Below, piece after piece: positions 56,161 through 64,000 of a stretch of DNA of 64,000 nucleotides. Source of the stretch: Mesoflavibacter sp. (GTDB lineage Bacteria > Pseudomonadota > Alphaproteobacteria > UBA8366 > Aestuariispiraceae). The notes beneath the pieces are model-generated. The model did no database searches, was not told the DNA's origin, and worked only from the letters and a program-made list of their open reading frames with translations. The stretch is from contig CP051228.1 of assembly GCA_017792345.1 (NCBI GenBank), positions 930,001 through 994,000 of the forward strand, written 5' to 3'. Each line of letters begins with the position of its first letter. Position 1 is the stretch's first letter. The translations under genes and the position numbers were made by a program.

Positions 56161-57425
56161 TGGGACGCTATGTCGTAAAACTGCCGGATGTCGGCGAAGG
56201 CATCGCGGAAGCGGAACTTGTCGAATGGATGGTGGAAGTCGGCGATACGGTACAGGAAGACGACGCACTCGCCTCCGTCATGACCGACAAGGCCACGGTC
56301 GAAATTCCCTCCGCAGCCGCCGGGATCGTGACCTGGCGGGGCGGAGAGATCGGCGACATCATAGCGATCGGCTCGGAGTTGGTGCACCTGGACGTGCCCG
56401 GTTTTGACGACTCCGGTCCAAAGGACGCATCGGAACAAGGGGCCGCCGAACCAGACTCCCAGCCGTCGCCCTCACCTCAATCGCCGACCCCGCCCAAGGA
56501 GCCCAAACCGGCCCGATCCGAGGCTGTGGAACCTCCAAACCAGGTCAAACTTTCGACCACTCGTGTGCTGGCGGCACCGTCGGTCCGACGTCGGGCGTTG
56601 GAAGCCGGTATCGATCTGGCACGTATAGCCGGATCGGGACCCGGTGGACGGGTCGTGCACGCCGATATCGAGAAAGCGGACCAGAACCGTCGCACAGAAC
56701 CGGGCCAAGCAGAGGAGAGGCCGAACGAGGAAGTGCGGGTCATCGGCCTGCGCAGGAAGATATCCGAACGGATGTCCCTCAGTTGGTCACGCATCCCCCA
56801 TATTACGATTGTCGAGGAAGTCGACGTCTCGGCGTTGGAGCGCTTGCGTGGGGACATGAACGCCCGGAGAAAAGGGGACGGCGTCAAGCTGACCGTGCTG
56901 CCTTTTCTCATGCGCGCCCTCGTCATCGCAATCGGCGAGCAACCGGCCCTGAACGCGACATTCGACGACGAAGCCAATGTGGTCACCCAATGGGGACCGA
57001 TCCATATCGGTATCGCGACACAGACCGATACCGGGCTTACCGTCCCTGTGGTCAGACATGGCGAAAACCGATCCATCCGTTCCCTCGCCACGGAACTTGC
57101 CCGGGTCGCCGGGGCAGCGCGGGACGGCAGTGCAACGCGCGAAGAACTGACCGGATCCACCATCACAATCACCTCACTGGGCCCTTTGGGTGCGTTGGCA
57201 ACCACGCCAATCATCAACCACCCGGAGGTCGCCATCGTAGGTGTCAATCGCATGTCCGTCCGCCCCTTCTGGAACGGCAACGCCTTCGAGCCGCGGATGA
57301 TGATGAACCTGTCCAGCAGCTTCGATCATCGCGTCATCGACGGATGGATCGCCGCCGTTTTCGTCCAGCGGCTGAAGCAACTTCTTGAAACCCCAGCCCT
57401 GTTGTTCGCGGAGATGGAGAAATGA
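56160..57425 (+). CDS. bkdB: Branched-chain 2-oxoacid dehydrogenase E2 (dihydrolipoamide acyltransferase)
   Basis: 421 residues from ATG 56160. One N-terminal lipoyl domain (lipoylated Lys in VMTDKATVEIPS), a Pro/Glu-rich linker, a peripheral-subunit-binding domain (VLAAPSVRRRALEAGIDLARIAGSGPGGRV), and the catalytic domain with IPHITIVEEVDVSALERLR and SSFDHRVIDGWIAAVFVQRLK, where His-Arg-Val-Ile-Asp-Gly is the active site. It forms the complex core and passes acyl groups to CoA. The upstream frame to 55950 is an extension and not used. It overlaps the E3 gene by 4 nt. Confidence 0.95.
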   Translation: MGRYVVKLPDVGEGIAEAELVEWMVEVGDTVQEDDALASVMTDKATVEIPSAAAGIVTWRGGEIGDIIAIGSELVHLDVPGFDDSGPKDASEQGAAEPDSQPSPSPQSPTPPKEPKPARSEAVEPPNQVKLSTTRVLAAPSVRRRALEAGIDLARIAGSGPGGRVVHADIEKADQNRRTEPGQAEERPNEEVRVIGLRRKISERMSLSWSRIPHITIVEEVDVSALERLRGDMNARRKGDGVKLTVLPFLMRALVIAIGEQPALNATFDDEANVVTQWGPIHIGIATQTDTGLTVPVVRHGENRSIRSLATELARVAGAARDGSATREELTGSTITITSLGPLGALATTPIINHPEVAIVGVNRMSVRPFWNGNAFEPRMMMNLSSSFDHRVIDGWIAAVFVQRLKQLLETPALLFAEMEK

Positions 57426-58816
57426 AGGACCTGACTTGCCGCGTCCTTGTCGTCGGCGGCGGCCCAGGCGGCTATGTCTGCGCAATCCGCGCCGGTCAAC
57501 TGGGCCTGGACACTGTGCTGGTCGAGCGCGCCGCGCTTGGCGGAACCTGCCTGAATGTCGGCTGCATTCCGTCAAAGGCGTTGATCCACACGGCGGAGCA
57601 GTTTCATGCCGCGACCGACACGGCATCGGAAACGGGCCTATCGTTTGGCAAGGCGACCGTGGACATGGGCCGGAACGTGGCATGGCGCAGGTCGATCGTC
57701 GACCGGCTGAACCGGGGTGTCGCGGGTTTGCTGAAAAAGGCGAAGGTGCGTGTCGTCACCGGCGAGGCCCGTTTCCTGGACGGCAAAACGGTCGAGGTGA
57801 CGGATGGATCGTCATCGTATCGCATCAACGCGGACGACGTCGTCATCGCGACCGGATCCGACCCCGTATCCCTTCCCGATGTACCGTTCGATGGCCCCGT
57901 CCTGTCCTCCACGGAGGCTTTGTCACTGACCGAAGTACCGGACCGGCTTGTCGTCGTGGGAGGCGGGTATATCGGGCTGGAACTGGGAACGGCCTTCGCG
58001 AAGTTTGGCGCCAAAGTAACGGTCGTTGAAGCAGGCGACCGCCTTCTTCCCCAGTATGACTCGGCGTTAACGAAACCGGTCGCAGACCGTCTCAAATCCC
58101 TATCGGTGACGGTCCACACCGGGACGACGGTCGTTTCCGTATCCAAAACCGGCGGAGCGGTGACGCTTCAACTGCGAACCCCGGACGGGACGGAACGGAC
58201 CCTGGAGGCGGAAAAGGCTCTGGTAACAATCGGTCGGCGCCCCAATGCCGGCAGCGCGGGATTGTCCGAATTGGGGCTCGACATGGCAGGGCCGGCCATC
58301 GCGATCGACGATCGCTGCCGAACCTCGATGCGCGGCGTCTATGCCATCGGTGATGTCACCGGGGAACCGATGCTGGCGCATCGTGCGATGGCTCAGGGCG
58401 CGATGGTCGCGGACCTTCTCGCCGGCAAGAAGCGCAAATGGGACGTGCGCGCGTTCCCCGCGATCTGCTTCACCGATCCGGAAATCGTTCAGGTCGGACA
58501 AACCGCCGAAGAAGCAAAGCAGCAGGGTATCGAAGTCAAAGTATCCGAGTTTCCGCTGGCTGCGAATGGGCGGGCCATGACCCGGGAAAGAACGGACGGC
58601 TTCGTCCGGGTAGTGGCGGAGAAGGCGACCGGCGTACTGCTCGGCATTCAAGCGGTCGGGACTGAAATCTCCGAACTGTCGGCAGCATTCTCCATCGCAC
58701 TTGAAATGGGGGCGCGGGCCGAAGACGTCGCGGCAACCATCCACGCCCACCCGACGCAAGGGGAAGGGTTTCAGGAAGCCGCACTTGGCGTCATGGGGCA
58801 CGCCCTTCATATCTGA
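57422..58816 (+). CDS. lpdV: Dihydrolipoamide dehydrogenase (E3), bkd-type
   Basis: 464 residues. FAD site VVGGGPGGYVCAIRAGQLG, redox disulfide GGTCLNVGCIPSK, NAD site VVGGGYIGLELGTAFAKFG, second FAD motif YAIGDVTGEPMLAH, and catalytic His-Pro in IHAHPTQGEG. It reoxidises E2-bound lipoamide and reduces NAD. Coupled to E2 by a 4-nt overlap. The symbol follows the Pseudomonas bkd operon; other lpd genes may exist elsewhere in the genome. Confidence 0.95.
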   Translation: MKDLTCRVLVVGGGPGGYVCAIRAGQLGLDTVLVERAALGGTCLNVGCIPSKALIHTAEQFHAATDTASETGLSFGKATVDMGRNVAWRRSIVDRLNRGVAGLLKKAKVRVVTGEARFLDGKTVEVTDGSSSYRINADDVVIATGSDPVSLPDVPFDGPVLSSTEALSLTEVPDRLVVVGGGYIGLELGTAFAKFGAKVTVVEAGDRLLPQYDSALTKPVADRLKSLSVTVHTGTTVVSVSKTGGAVTLQLRTPDGTERTLEAEKALVTIGRRPNAGSAGLSELGLDMAGPAIAIDDRCRTSMRGVYAIGDVTGEPMLAHRAMAQGAMVADLLAGKKRKWDVRAFPAICFTDPEIVQVGQTAEEAKQQGIEVKVSEFPLAANGRAMTRERTDGFVRVVAEKATGVLLGIQAVGTEISELSAAFSIALEMGARAEDVAATIHAHPTQGEGFQEAALGVMGHALHI

Positions 58817-58950
58817 CCGGATTGCTCATTTCGCAGCGGTTCCGGTATTCGGCAAAATGTGAACCCAGTTCGCATCGCCCGGCATCGCGCCTCACCGATC
58901 CAGCACACGTCAGGTTAGCCGCCGCAAGGGCATAAAACTGGACGACCCGT

Positions 58951-58989
58951 CAAATCGTAATTATGATATCAACAATCATAATTACGATT
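58951..58989. promoter_or_regulatory. Perfect inverted-repeat operator with 16-bp arms
   Basis: AAATCGTAATTATGAT and ATCATAATTACGATTT flank a seven-base centre (ATCAACA). It lies two bases before the SDR ribosome site. A related half-perfect copy at 63780-63802 has the same core and spacing. An IclR-family regulator lies between them. Confidence 0.85.
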
Positions 58990-59004
58990 TGGAGGCGATA
59001 CCCT

Positions 59005-59745
59005 GTGCAGGAACAAAGTCAAGACCCTGTGGCTGTCATATTCGGTGGCGCACGGGGGATCGGTTTAGCCACTGCGGAAGTTTTAAAGCAGGAAAACTGG
59101 ACTGTGGTTTTGGCGGACAGAGATCCGCCGGAAGAGAACACAGCTGCCGGGTTCAAGAGCTATGTCGTGGATGTCACGGACAGCAGGTCCGTCACGCAAG
59201 TCATTGACGACGTGGCAGAAACCTATGGGCGGATGGACGGATTGGTCAATGCGGCCGGCTACAACCGGCACGCCCCGGTCGCAGAGCTGGAGGACGACGT
59301 CTGGAGCGCCTTGTTCGATGTCCATCTGGGAGGAGTCCTCAGGGCCTGCCGCGCAGCCTACGAACCCTTGCGCGCCGGACAAGGCAGCGTCGTCAACTTT
59401 TCGTCCATCAACTCACGGATCGGCCGGCCGCGGCGAGCCCCCTATGCGGCGGCGAAGGCCGGCGTGGAGGCGATGACGCGCACGCTCGCGGTTGAATGGG
59501 CCCAGGACGGAATCCGCGTGAACTCTGTTGTGCCCGGCATCATTAACACCCGCCTCGTCCAAGACAATCTGGCGCGCGGCCTTGCCGACCGGGCCAGCCT
59601 GGAAGGAGCCGTTCCGCTGCGGCGGCTTGGGGAACCCAATGAAGTGGCGGAAGCCGTCGCGTTCCTGCTCTCCAAAAGGGCGAGCTACATCACCGGCCAA
59701 ACCATCGTCGTCGACGGCGGTGCCCTGGCCAATGGAAACTGGTAG
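59005..59745 (+). CDS. SDR-family oxidoreductase
   Basis: 246 residues from GTG 59005 with GGAGG nine bases upstream. The NAD(P) loop is [12 protein letters not shown]-type motif VNAAGYNRH, catalytic Ser in [10 protein letters not shown] and Tyr-Lys in [11 protein letters not shown], followed by VNSVVPGII. Substrate unknown; FabG/3-hydroxy-dehydrogenase-like. First gene of the cluster controlled by the IclR-type operator. An earlier in-frame ATG at 58963 falls inside the operator and is rejected. Confidence 0.88.
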   Translation: MQEQSQDPVAVIFGGARGIGLATAEVLKQENWTVVLADRDPPEENTAAGFKSYVVDVTDSRSVTQVIDDVAETYGRMDGLVNAAGYNRHAPVAELEDDVWSALFDVHLGGVLRACRAAYEPLRAGQGSVVNFSSINSRIGRPRRAPYAAAKAGVEAMTRTLAVEWAQDGIRVNSVVPGIINTRLVQDNLARGLADRASLEGAVPLRRLGEPNEVAEAVAFLLSKRASYITGQTIVVDGGALANGNW

Positions 59746-59753
59746 GTGCAGAA

Positions 59754-59960
59754 ATGGGAAAGCTGAAGGTCGAGATTATTCAGGACAAATGCGTCGGCGC
59801 GGGACAATGCGTGTTCGCCGCGCCGGACGTCTTCGATCAGCGTGAGGAAGACGGCATCGTCGTCCTGCTAGACGAAGACCCGGATATCTCCAAAGCACCG
59901 GAGATCCGGAAAGCCGCCAAATTGTGTCCGGCAATGGCGATTTTGGTCGAGGAATCGTGA
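59754..59960 (+). CDS. P450-type ferredoxin ([3Fe-4S] type)
   Basis: 68 residues. Cysteines C13 and C19 in DKCVGAGQCVFAAPDVFD and C58 in AAKLCPAMAI. The second cysteine of a four-cysteine site is A16, so only three ligands remain, the pattern of [3Fe-4S] ferredoxins that feed cytochromes P450 or similar oxygenases. It transfers electrons from the neighbouring reductase. It is coupled to that gene by a 4-nt overlap. No P450 is visible in the window. Confidence 0.88.
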   Translation: MGKLKVEIIQDKCVGAGQCVFAAPDVFDQREEDGIVVLLDEDPDISKAPEIRKAAKLCPAMAILVEES

Positions 59961-61126
59961 CGACGACGCCTGGCAGAATCGCGATTGTCGGGGCGTCCGC
60001 CGCAGGATTCGCGGTCGCCAACGAGTTACGCGATCAAGGCTATGACGGTACGATCTCATTGATCGGTGCGGAGGCGCTACCGCCCTATGATCGCCCCCCC
60101 TTGTCCAAGCGCAAGGCCATCGACATCGACGATATCGCCCTCGCGGATTTGGGAAAGCTAGAGGCACTGGATCTGAACCTCTGTCTTGGTCAACGCGCGG
60201 TGGGATTGGATACCATCGATAAGATCGTTCGCATGGCGGATGGGCGCGCCGTTCGTTGGGACGCCTGTGTCATTGCCACGGGCGCGGATCCAATCCGCAT
60301 CCCAGGGGTGGATTCGGTGCTCCGGACCATGGCGGACGCGCACGTGATTCAAAGCAGGTTGGACCGTGCCGGGAGCGTCGCAATCATCGGTGCCGGTGTC
60401 CTGGGATGTGAGCTTGCGTCTTTGACCGTCAGCATGAATTGCGCGGTCACCGTCATCGACGGATTGCCGGGCCCGATGCAAAACCGTCTCGGAACGTCGG
60501 TGTCGGACCGGCTGCGACGCCACCACGAAGAGGCCGGCGTGATGTTCCGGCTGGGCCAGACGGTTAGCGACGTCGCCGGAAACCCCGATCAGGGATATCG
60601 CATCGGCCTGTCAGACGGCGGAACGGTGCAAGCGGACGCCGTCATCGCCGCCGTCGGCTGCAGGCCCGCGACCGGATGGCTGAAAGACAGCGATGTCCCC
60701 GTGAACAACGGCGTCGTATGCGACGAAAACTGCCGCGCCATGCCGGGTGTCTTCGCCGCAGGGGATGTCGCCAACTGGTTCAATCCGCGATTCGGTCGGC
60801 ATATGCGGGTCGAGCACCGAATGAACGCGACCGAGCAGGGTATGGCCGTTGCCAATCAATTGCTGGCGCGCGGCCAACCGTTCGATCCGATTCCGTTCTT
60901 CTGGACGGATCAGGGCGACTTAAAACTGCAGGTTCACGGCCTTGTCGGCCCGGACATGGAAATCGTCCGACTGGATGGAGAATCAGATGACAAACGGTTT
61001 GTACTGGCCTATCTGCGGGAAGGCTTGATTGAGGGCGTCCTCGGCTGGAATATGGCGCAAATGTTGCGAAAAGCACGACCTCTGATAGGTCGTCCGCGCG
61101 CGGCAATCGCGGATTGGGCCAAATAG
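59957..61126 (+). CDS. FAD-dependent ferredoxin reductase
   Basis: 389 residues from GTG 59957. FAD motif IAIVGASAAGFAVANELRDQGYDG, PYDRPPLSKR, NAD motif VAIIGAGVLGCELASL, and second FAD motif GVFAAGDVANWFNP. The C-terminal domain is typical of rhodocoxin/putidaredoxin-type reductases. It supplies electrons from NAD(P)H to the ferredoxin. GTG 59957 was preferred because of the GTGA overlap and nearby GAGG; a longer frame from 59924 is possible. Confidence 0.88.
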   Translation: MTTTPGRIAIVGASAAGFAVANELRDQGYDGTISLIGAEALPPYDRPPLSKRKAIDIDDIALADLGKLEALDLNLCLGQRAVGLDTIDKIVRMADGRAVRWDACVIATGADPIRIPGVDSVLRTMADAHVIQSRLDRAGSVAIIGAGVLGCELASLTVSMNCAVTVIDGLPGPMQNRLGTSVSDRLRRHHEEAGVMFRLGQTVSDVAGNPDQGYRIGLSDGGTVQADAVIAAVGCRPATGWLKDSDVPVNNGVVCDENCRAMPGVFAAGDVANWFNPRFGRHMRVEHRMNATEQGMAVANQLLARGQPFDPIPFFWTDQGDLKLQVHGLVGPDMEIVRLDGESDDKRFVLAYLREGLIEGVLGWNMAQMLRKARPLIGRPRAAIADWAK

Positions 61127-61160
61127 GTCGGAACTCGGTGAATAGTGGGGTTGGTTCGGC

Positions 61161-61922
61161 GTGTCAGCAGAACTCTCAAGATCGATTAAGCGGACACTTG
61201 AGGTCCTTGAGTATTTCGATAACGACCATCCGTCGGTGTCGGTCGGTGAAATTTCGCGCGCCCTTGGCTACCCGCAATCCAGCACCTCAATTCTGCTGAA
61301 GAGCCTGATGGAACTCGGGTATCTTCACTACGACAAATCTCAACGGAGCTACAGCCCGACCGCCCGCGTTGCGCTGCTGGGCCGCGGCGTTCAGGCCTAT
61401 CTGTTCGGGGACGGAAGCGTCATGTCGGCCCTGGAAGAAATCAGCCGGCGGACCGGGGAAATGACTATTCTGGCCGCGCAAGCCGGCGTCGTGGTCCAGT
61501 ACATTCACGTCATTCCCGCGACCAACCCCGTCCGCATGCACCTTCGGACAGGGGCCGTGCGTCCCATGATCGGTTCCGCGGTGGGCCACCTGTTCCTGTC
61601 CGCGCTCGACAATGAAGAGTTGAAAGACGAAATCGCGCAGATTCGATCGATCGCCGGCGATCCACCGCGCTTGGACGATGAGGCGCTGATGAAGGAAATC
61701 CGGAAAATCCGGCGTAGCGGTTATGCGCTCTCGACCAACACGGTGACACCGGGTGGCGGCGTGGCCGCGATTCTGCTCCCCGGGTCCTATAATGGTCAAC
61801 GGCTCGCGATCGGCATCGGCGGTGTCGCGGAAGTCATCACGCAGAACAGTCAAACCTTCGTGGAAACGATGCGCGACTGCATCGGGCGGCATATTCTGAC
61901 GGCCGACCCAGTCGCGGAATGA
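61161..61922 (+). CDS. IclR-family transcriptional regulator
   Basis: 253 residues. N-terminal winged helix (KRTLEVLEYFDNDHPSVSVGEISRALGYPQSSTSILLKSLMELGYLHYD) and effector domain with YIHVIPATNPVRMHLRTGAVRPM and SAVGHLFLSALDN. The start is GTG 61161. It is transcribed in the same direction as the ferredoxin genes and lies between two matching inverted repeats, which it likely binds. It ends one base before the FAH gene stop (convergent). Confidence 0.9.
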   Translation: MSAELSRSIKRTLEVLEYFDNDHPSVSVGEISRALGYPQSSTSILLKSLMELGYLHYDKSQRSYSPTARVALLGRGVQAYLFGDGSVMSALEEISRRTGEMTILAAQAGVVVQYIHVIPATNPVRMHLRTGAVRPMIGSAVGHLFLSALDNEELKDEIAQIRSIAGDPPRLDDEALMKEIRKIRRSGYALSTNTVTPGGGVAAILLPGSYNGQRLAIGIGGVAEVITQNSQTFVETMRDCIGRHILTADPVAE

Positions 61923-62855
61923 CTATTCGATCCGATTTCTGATTTCACCCAACCCTTCAATCCGTGCGGTAACCACCTGCCCGGCCCGTAGGTAGAAGCG
62001 ATCCGGCTCCTCCCTGGCCAGCGCAACGCCGGACGGGGTTCCCGTGATCAGCATATCGCCGGTTTCGAGCCCGACCTGCGAGAAGTACGAAATCAGCTTT
62101 CTTACCGGGAAGATCATATCGGCTGTGCTGGCCTGCTGCCGAACATCGCCGTCGACGTCCAATGCAAGGTCGAGGGACTGCGGATCGCCGACCGCATCCG
62201 ATGTCGTCAGCCAAGGTCCCATCGGCGCGAACCGCGGAAAGTTCTTGGCCAGGGTAATGCCAATCTGCTGCTCCATCTCGCGGCGCTGGATCCCCCGCGC
62301 CGCCAAGTCGTTGCAGATGCAGTACCCGACCACATGGTCCAGCGCCTCTTCCTCGCTGACATTCAGGGCGGGCTTGCCGATAACAACGGCCAGTTCGATC
62401 TCATAGTCCAGATCGTCGATGCCGTTGGGAATGGCGACGGCATCGTACGGTCCGGTTAGGCTGCTCGCGAACTTCGCAAAGGCACTGGGATATTCAGGGA
62501 TCTCGATTTTTCGCCCACGCTTCGCCCAGATCTCCTGCCCCTCACGCACGTGGTCCATGTAGTTTCGACCGACGGCGACAATCTTTCCTGGTCGCATGAC
62601 CGGCGCAGCCAGACGACGGCCCAGCGCCTCCACCGACTGCGACAGCGCGGGGTCGCGGCTTTCATCGATGCGTCGAAGCCCGTCCATGATCGGTTCGCCC
62701 AACCACGACACCGAAGCGGGGTCCAATAGGGCGGCGTCCAATTCCAAGCCGGTTTCCGCCATGGCGTCGTCGACCGTGGTGACACGGCCGTCGACCTCCG
62801 CAAATGCAAGCGACAACCGGCCGCTTTCGGGATCAATGAGTGTTGCAATCCGCAT
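61923..62855 (-). CDS. Fumarylacetoacetate hydrolase (FAH) family protein
   Basis: 310 residues. The FAH signature is present: VAVGRNYMDHVREG, metal ligands in DYEIELAVVIGK, NDLAARGIQRREMEQQ and the late ITGTPSGVALAR. These enzymes hydrolyse or decarboxylate acylpyruvates and similar products of ring cleavage. It is coupled to the cupin gene (one-base overlap), suggesting joint action on the same intermediate. The exact substrate is unknown. Confidence 0.92.
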   Translation of the reverse strand: MRIATLIDPESGRLSLAFAEVDGRVTTVDDAMAETGLELDAALLDPASVSWLGEPIMDGLRRIDESRDPALSQSVEALGRRLAAPVMRPGKIVAVGRNYMDHVREGQEIWAKRGRKIEIPEYPSAFAKFASSLTGPYDAVAIPNGIDDLDYEIELAVVIGKPALNVSEEEALDHVVGYCICNDLAARGIQRREMEQQIGITLAKNFPRFAPMGPWLTTSDAVGDPQSLDLALDVDGDVRQQASTADMIFPVRKLISYFSQVGLETGDMLITGTPSGVALAREEPDRFYLRAGQVVTARIEGLGEIRNRIE

Positions 62856-63724
62856 CAGAACATCTCGAAAGGAACCTGCTCGCCGGTCGGGCTCCAGCCC
62901 ACGAACAACAATGTCGCCTCCGACTTGGCGCAGAAAGCAGGTGCCTCCTCACCGGTCGGCAGGACGAAATAGGAAAGCCCGTCATAGGCCGCGTCGCTGA
63001 ACTCAACGTCGCCGGACAGAAGAAAGACCGCGCGGTGCCCAACCGGTACGGATTTCAGCAGTTCGGCGCCCGGCGACAGTTTTGCCATTTTCAGGTTCGG
63101 TCCGGTTTCGAAGAAGAAGGCCAAATGCTTGGTCGAAACGCCCGACAGGCTGGCATGGGCCTTCCAGGGAATCCCTTCCGTCTTCATCACGACATAGCTG
63201 TTCAGGCGCGGCTTCGGATATTCGATGCGCTCGCCGGTGATCTTTTCCAGGATCGCCTCATAGGCATCGCGCTTTCTGCCGTTTGGGAAGGTATAGACGC
63301 CTTCCTCAAAGGTTCCCTCACGCGCCAGTTCGCGTTGCGCATCCACAACGATGTCCGGTTCCGGATAGGGAATACCCGACGGGCCTTCAAACTGAATGTC
63401 GGCGAAATGCAGTTGCTCGCCATTGTCAACCGGCTTGATCGGTCCGTAATACGCACCTTCGGGAATGTACAGGCAATCCCCGGCCGAGTATGTCTCAGCA
63501 CCATACTTCATTTGACCGGAAAGAACGTAACGCACCTGCTGAAAGGTGTGACGGTGGCGTGGCGAATGATAGTAGGGCTCGGCATAAAGACTGCCGAGAC
63601 GCGCGCCGATATGGCGGTCCTGATCGAAGAACCCCTGATAGCGCTGATTGTATCCCGGCCGAACGCCAATATCGACCCATGGCAGATCCGCCTCGCGGAC
63701 GCCTGTTGCACCTTCGATGCTCAT
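62855..63724 (-). CDS. Cupin-domain protein (two cupin-like halves)
   Basis: 289 residues. The first cupin holds metal ligands: SPRHRHTFQQVRYVLSGQM, then YSAGDCLYIPEGAYYG and a later region. The second half (WKAHASLSGVSTKHLAFFF ... VGHRAVFLLSGDVEFSD) is a degenerate cupin. A ring-cleaving or isomerase role in a catabolic pathway is possible, since it is paired with an FAH hydrolase; the known gentisate dioxygenase pattern does not match clearly. It is transcribed away from the AbrB-like gene across the operator. Confidence 0.8.
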   Translation of the reverse strand: MSIEGATGVREADLPWVDIGVRPGYNQRYQGFFDQDRHIGARLGSLYAEPYYHSPRHRHTFQQVRYVLSGQMKYGAETYSAGDCLYIPEGAYYGPIKPVDNGEQLHFADIQFEGPSGIPYPEPDIVVDAQRELAREGTFEEGVYTFPNGRKRDAYEAILEKITGERIEYPKPRLNSYVVMKTEGIPWKAHASLSGVSTKHLAFFFETGPNLKMAKLSPGAELLKSVPVGHRAVFLLSGDVEFSDAAYDGLSYFVLPTGEEAPAFCAKSEATLLFVGWSPTGEQVPFEMF

Positions 63725-63779
63725 TGTTCCTCCCGTTTCGGAAATCCGGCCCGTAAATGGCTCCTTGCATCACATCATT

Positions 63780-63802
63780 ATTATGATTGATAGTATCACA
63801 AT
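63780..63802. promoter_or_regulatory. Second copy of the inverted-repeat operator
   Basis: ATTATGAT, seven bases (TGATAGT), ATCACAAT. The core matches the 58951 site (ATTATGAT-N7-ATCATAAT) with one mismatch and the same spacing. It lies between the divergent cupin/FAH operon and the AbrB-like gene. Confidence 0.75.
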
Positions 63803-63828
63803 GTCAATTGTCCAAGGGTGAGTTTCCG

Positions 63829-64000
63829 GTGCTCCATATTGTGATTTCAACCGTCGCAACTCTAATTGTCGGCGGACTTGGTGGCGCGGCGGCTTCCTGG
63901 TTTGGCATTACCGGCGGTTGGTTGATCGGATCCTTGATTGCGGCATTCGCCGCCGGCTTAACCCCTCTGAATCTCGCCATCCCGAAGTTGGTTCGCAGCA
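63829..64000 (+). CDS. AbrB/DUF family membrane protein, N-terminal fragment (cut by window edge)
   Basis: Only about 57 residues are present. The GTG at 63829 has an AAGGGTGA site seven bases away. The sequence is MLHIVISTVATLIVGGLGG, then AAASWFGITGGWLIGSLIAAFAAGLTPLNL, with two hydrophobic segments and the Gly-rich WLxGSLxAA pattern typical of AbrB-family membrane proteins (often called ammonia monooxygenase-like, wrongly). These may be exporters or uptake proteins. It is possibly part of the IclR-controlled regulon, since the operator is just upstream. Confidence 0.6.
   Translation, partial: MLHIVISTVATLIVGGLGGAAASWFGITGGWLIGSLIAAFAAGLTPLNLAIPKLVRS

Overview
The window looks like chromosome of a heterotrophic alphaproteobacterium with high GC, probably of the marine Rhodospirillales type. 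The evidence is a free-standing F1 operon atpHAGDC without F0 genes, alphaproteobacterial-style stress genes (an EcfG-like sigma factor, CsbD, DUF1328, entericidin), several TRAP transporters, glycine betaine demethylation genes and cobalamin riboswitches. The assignment is inference; no rRNA or tRNA gene, IS element, phage block or CRISPR array was seen.

Layout. 1-3251: end of an SDR gene, a small secreted protein, an enolase-superfamily gene overlapping a SnoaL-like gene, and a sulfotransferase. 3396-8566: atpHAGDC on the minus strand with a candidate promoter and terminator. 8715-15535: MFS carrier, a VOC-bicupin fusion, an MsbA-like ABC exporter and leuS. 15565-19085: gbcAB (Rieske glycine betaine monooxygenase) and a DUF1636 gene, each preceded by its own cobalamin riboswitch on the minus strand.

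19133-32509: a minus-strand catabolic block. Eight genes (FadB-type bifunctional enzyme, thiolase, two paired acyl-CoA dehydrogenases, thioesterase, enoyl-CoA hydratase, nitronate monooxygenase-like protein, acyl-CoA ligase) match the pim (pimelate/dicarboxylate beta-oxidation) gene set. Upstream lies a TRAP transporter operon ending in an IclR regulator. Nearly identical 19-bp operator-like sites precede both operons, so uptake and oxidation are probably co-regulated. 32604-39737: a divergent, unrelated TRAP system with its own DctB/DctD-type two-component pair; the DctD-like regulator has lost the GAFTGA loop. A Crp/Fnr regulator follows.

39773-48960: an envelope and general-stress region with small proteins (DUF1328, CsbD, entericidin, helical periplasmic protein, 38-aa peptide), OmpA-domain protein, DUF2254, a three-gene membrane-protein operon, a KdpD/KdpE-like pair with no kdpFABC nearby, and an EcfG-like sigma factor followed by a 31-aa ORF. 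49451-52804: convergent genes for a secreted subtilase and a secreted protein with two trypsin-like domains, a PDZ domain and TPR-like repeats.

53025-58816: a branched-chain 2-oxoacid dehydrogenase operon (E1alpha, E1beta, E2, E3) with a divergent Lrp-type BkdR, arranged as in Pseudomonas putida except that a 90-aa ACT-like ORF is placed first. 58951-64000: an unassigned catabolic cluster (SDR, [3Fe-4S]-type ferredoxin, ferredoxin reductase, IclR regulator, FAH hydrolase, cupin, AbrB-like membrane protein) bounded by two copies of one inverted-repeat operator, one of them with perfect 16-bp arms. Its oxygenase, if it has one, is not in the window.
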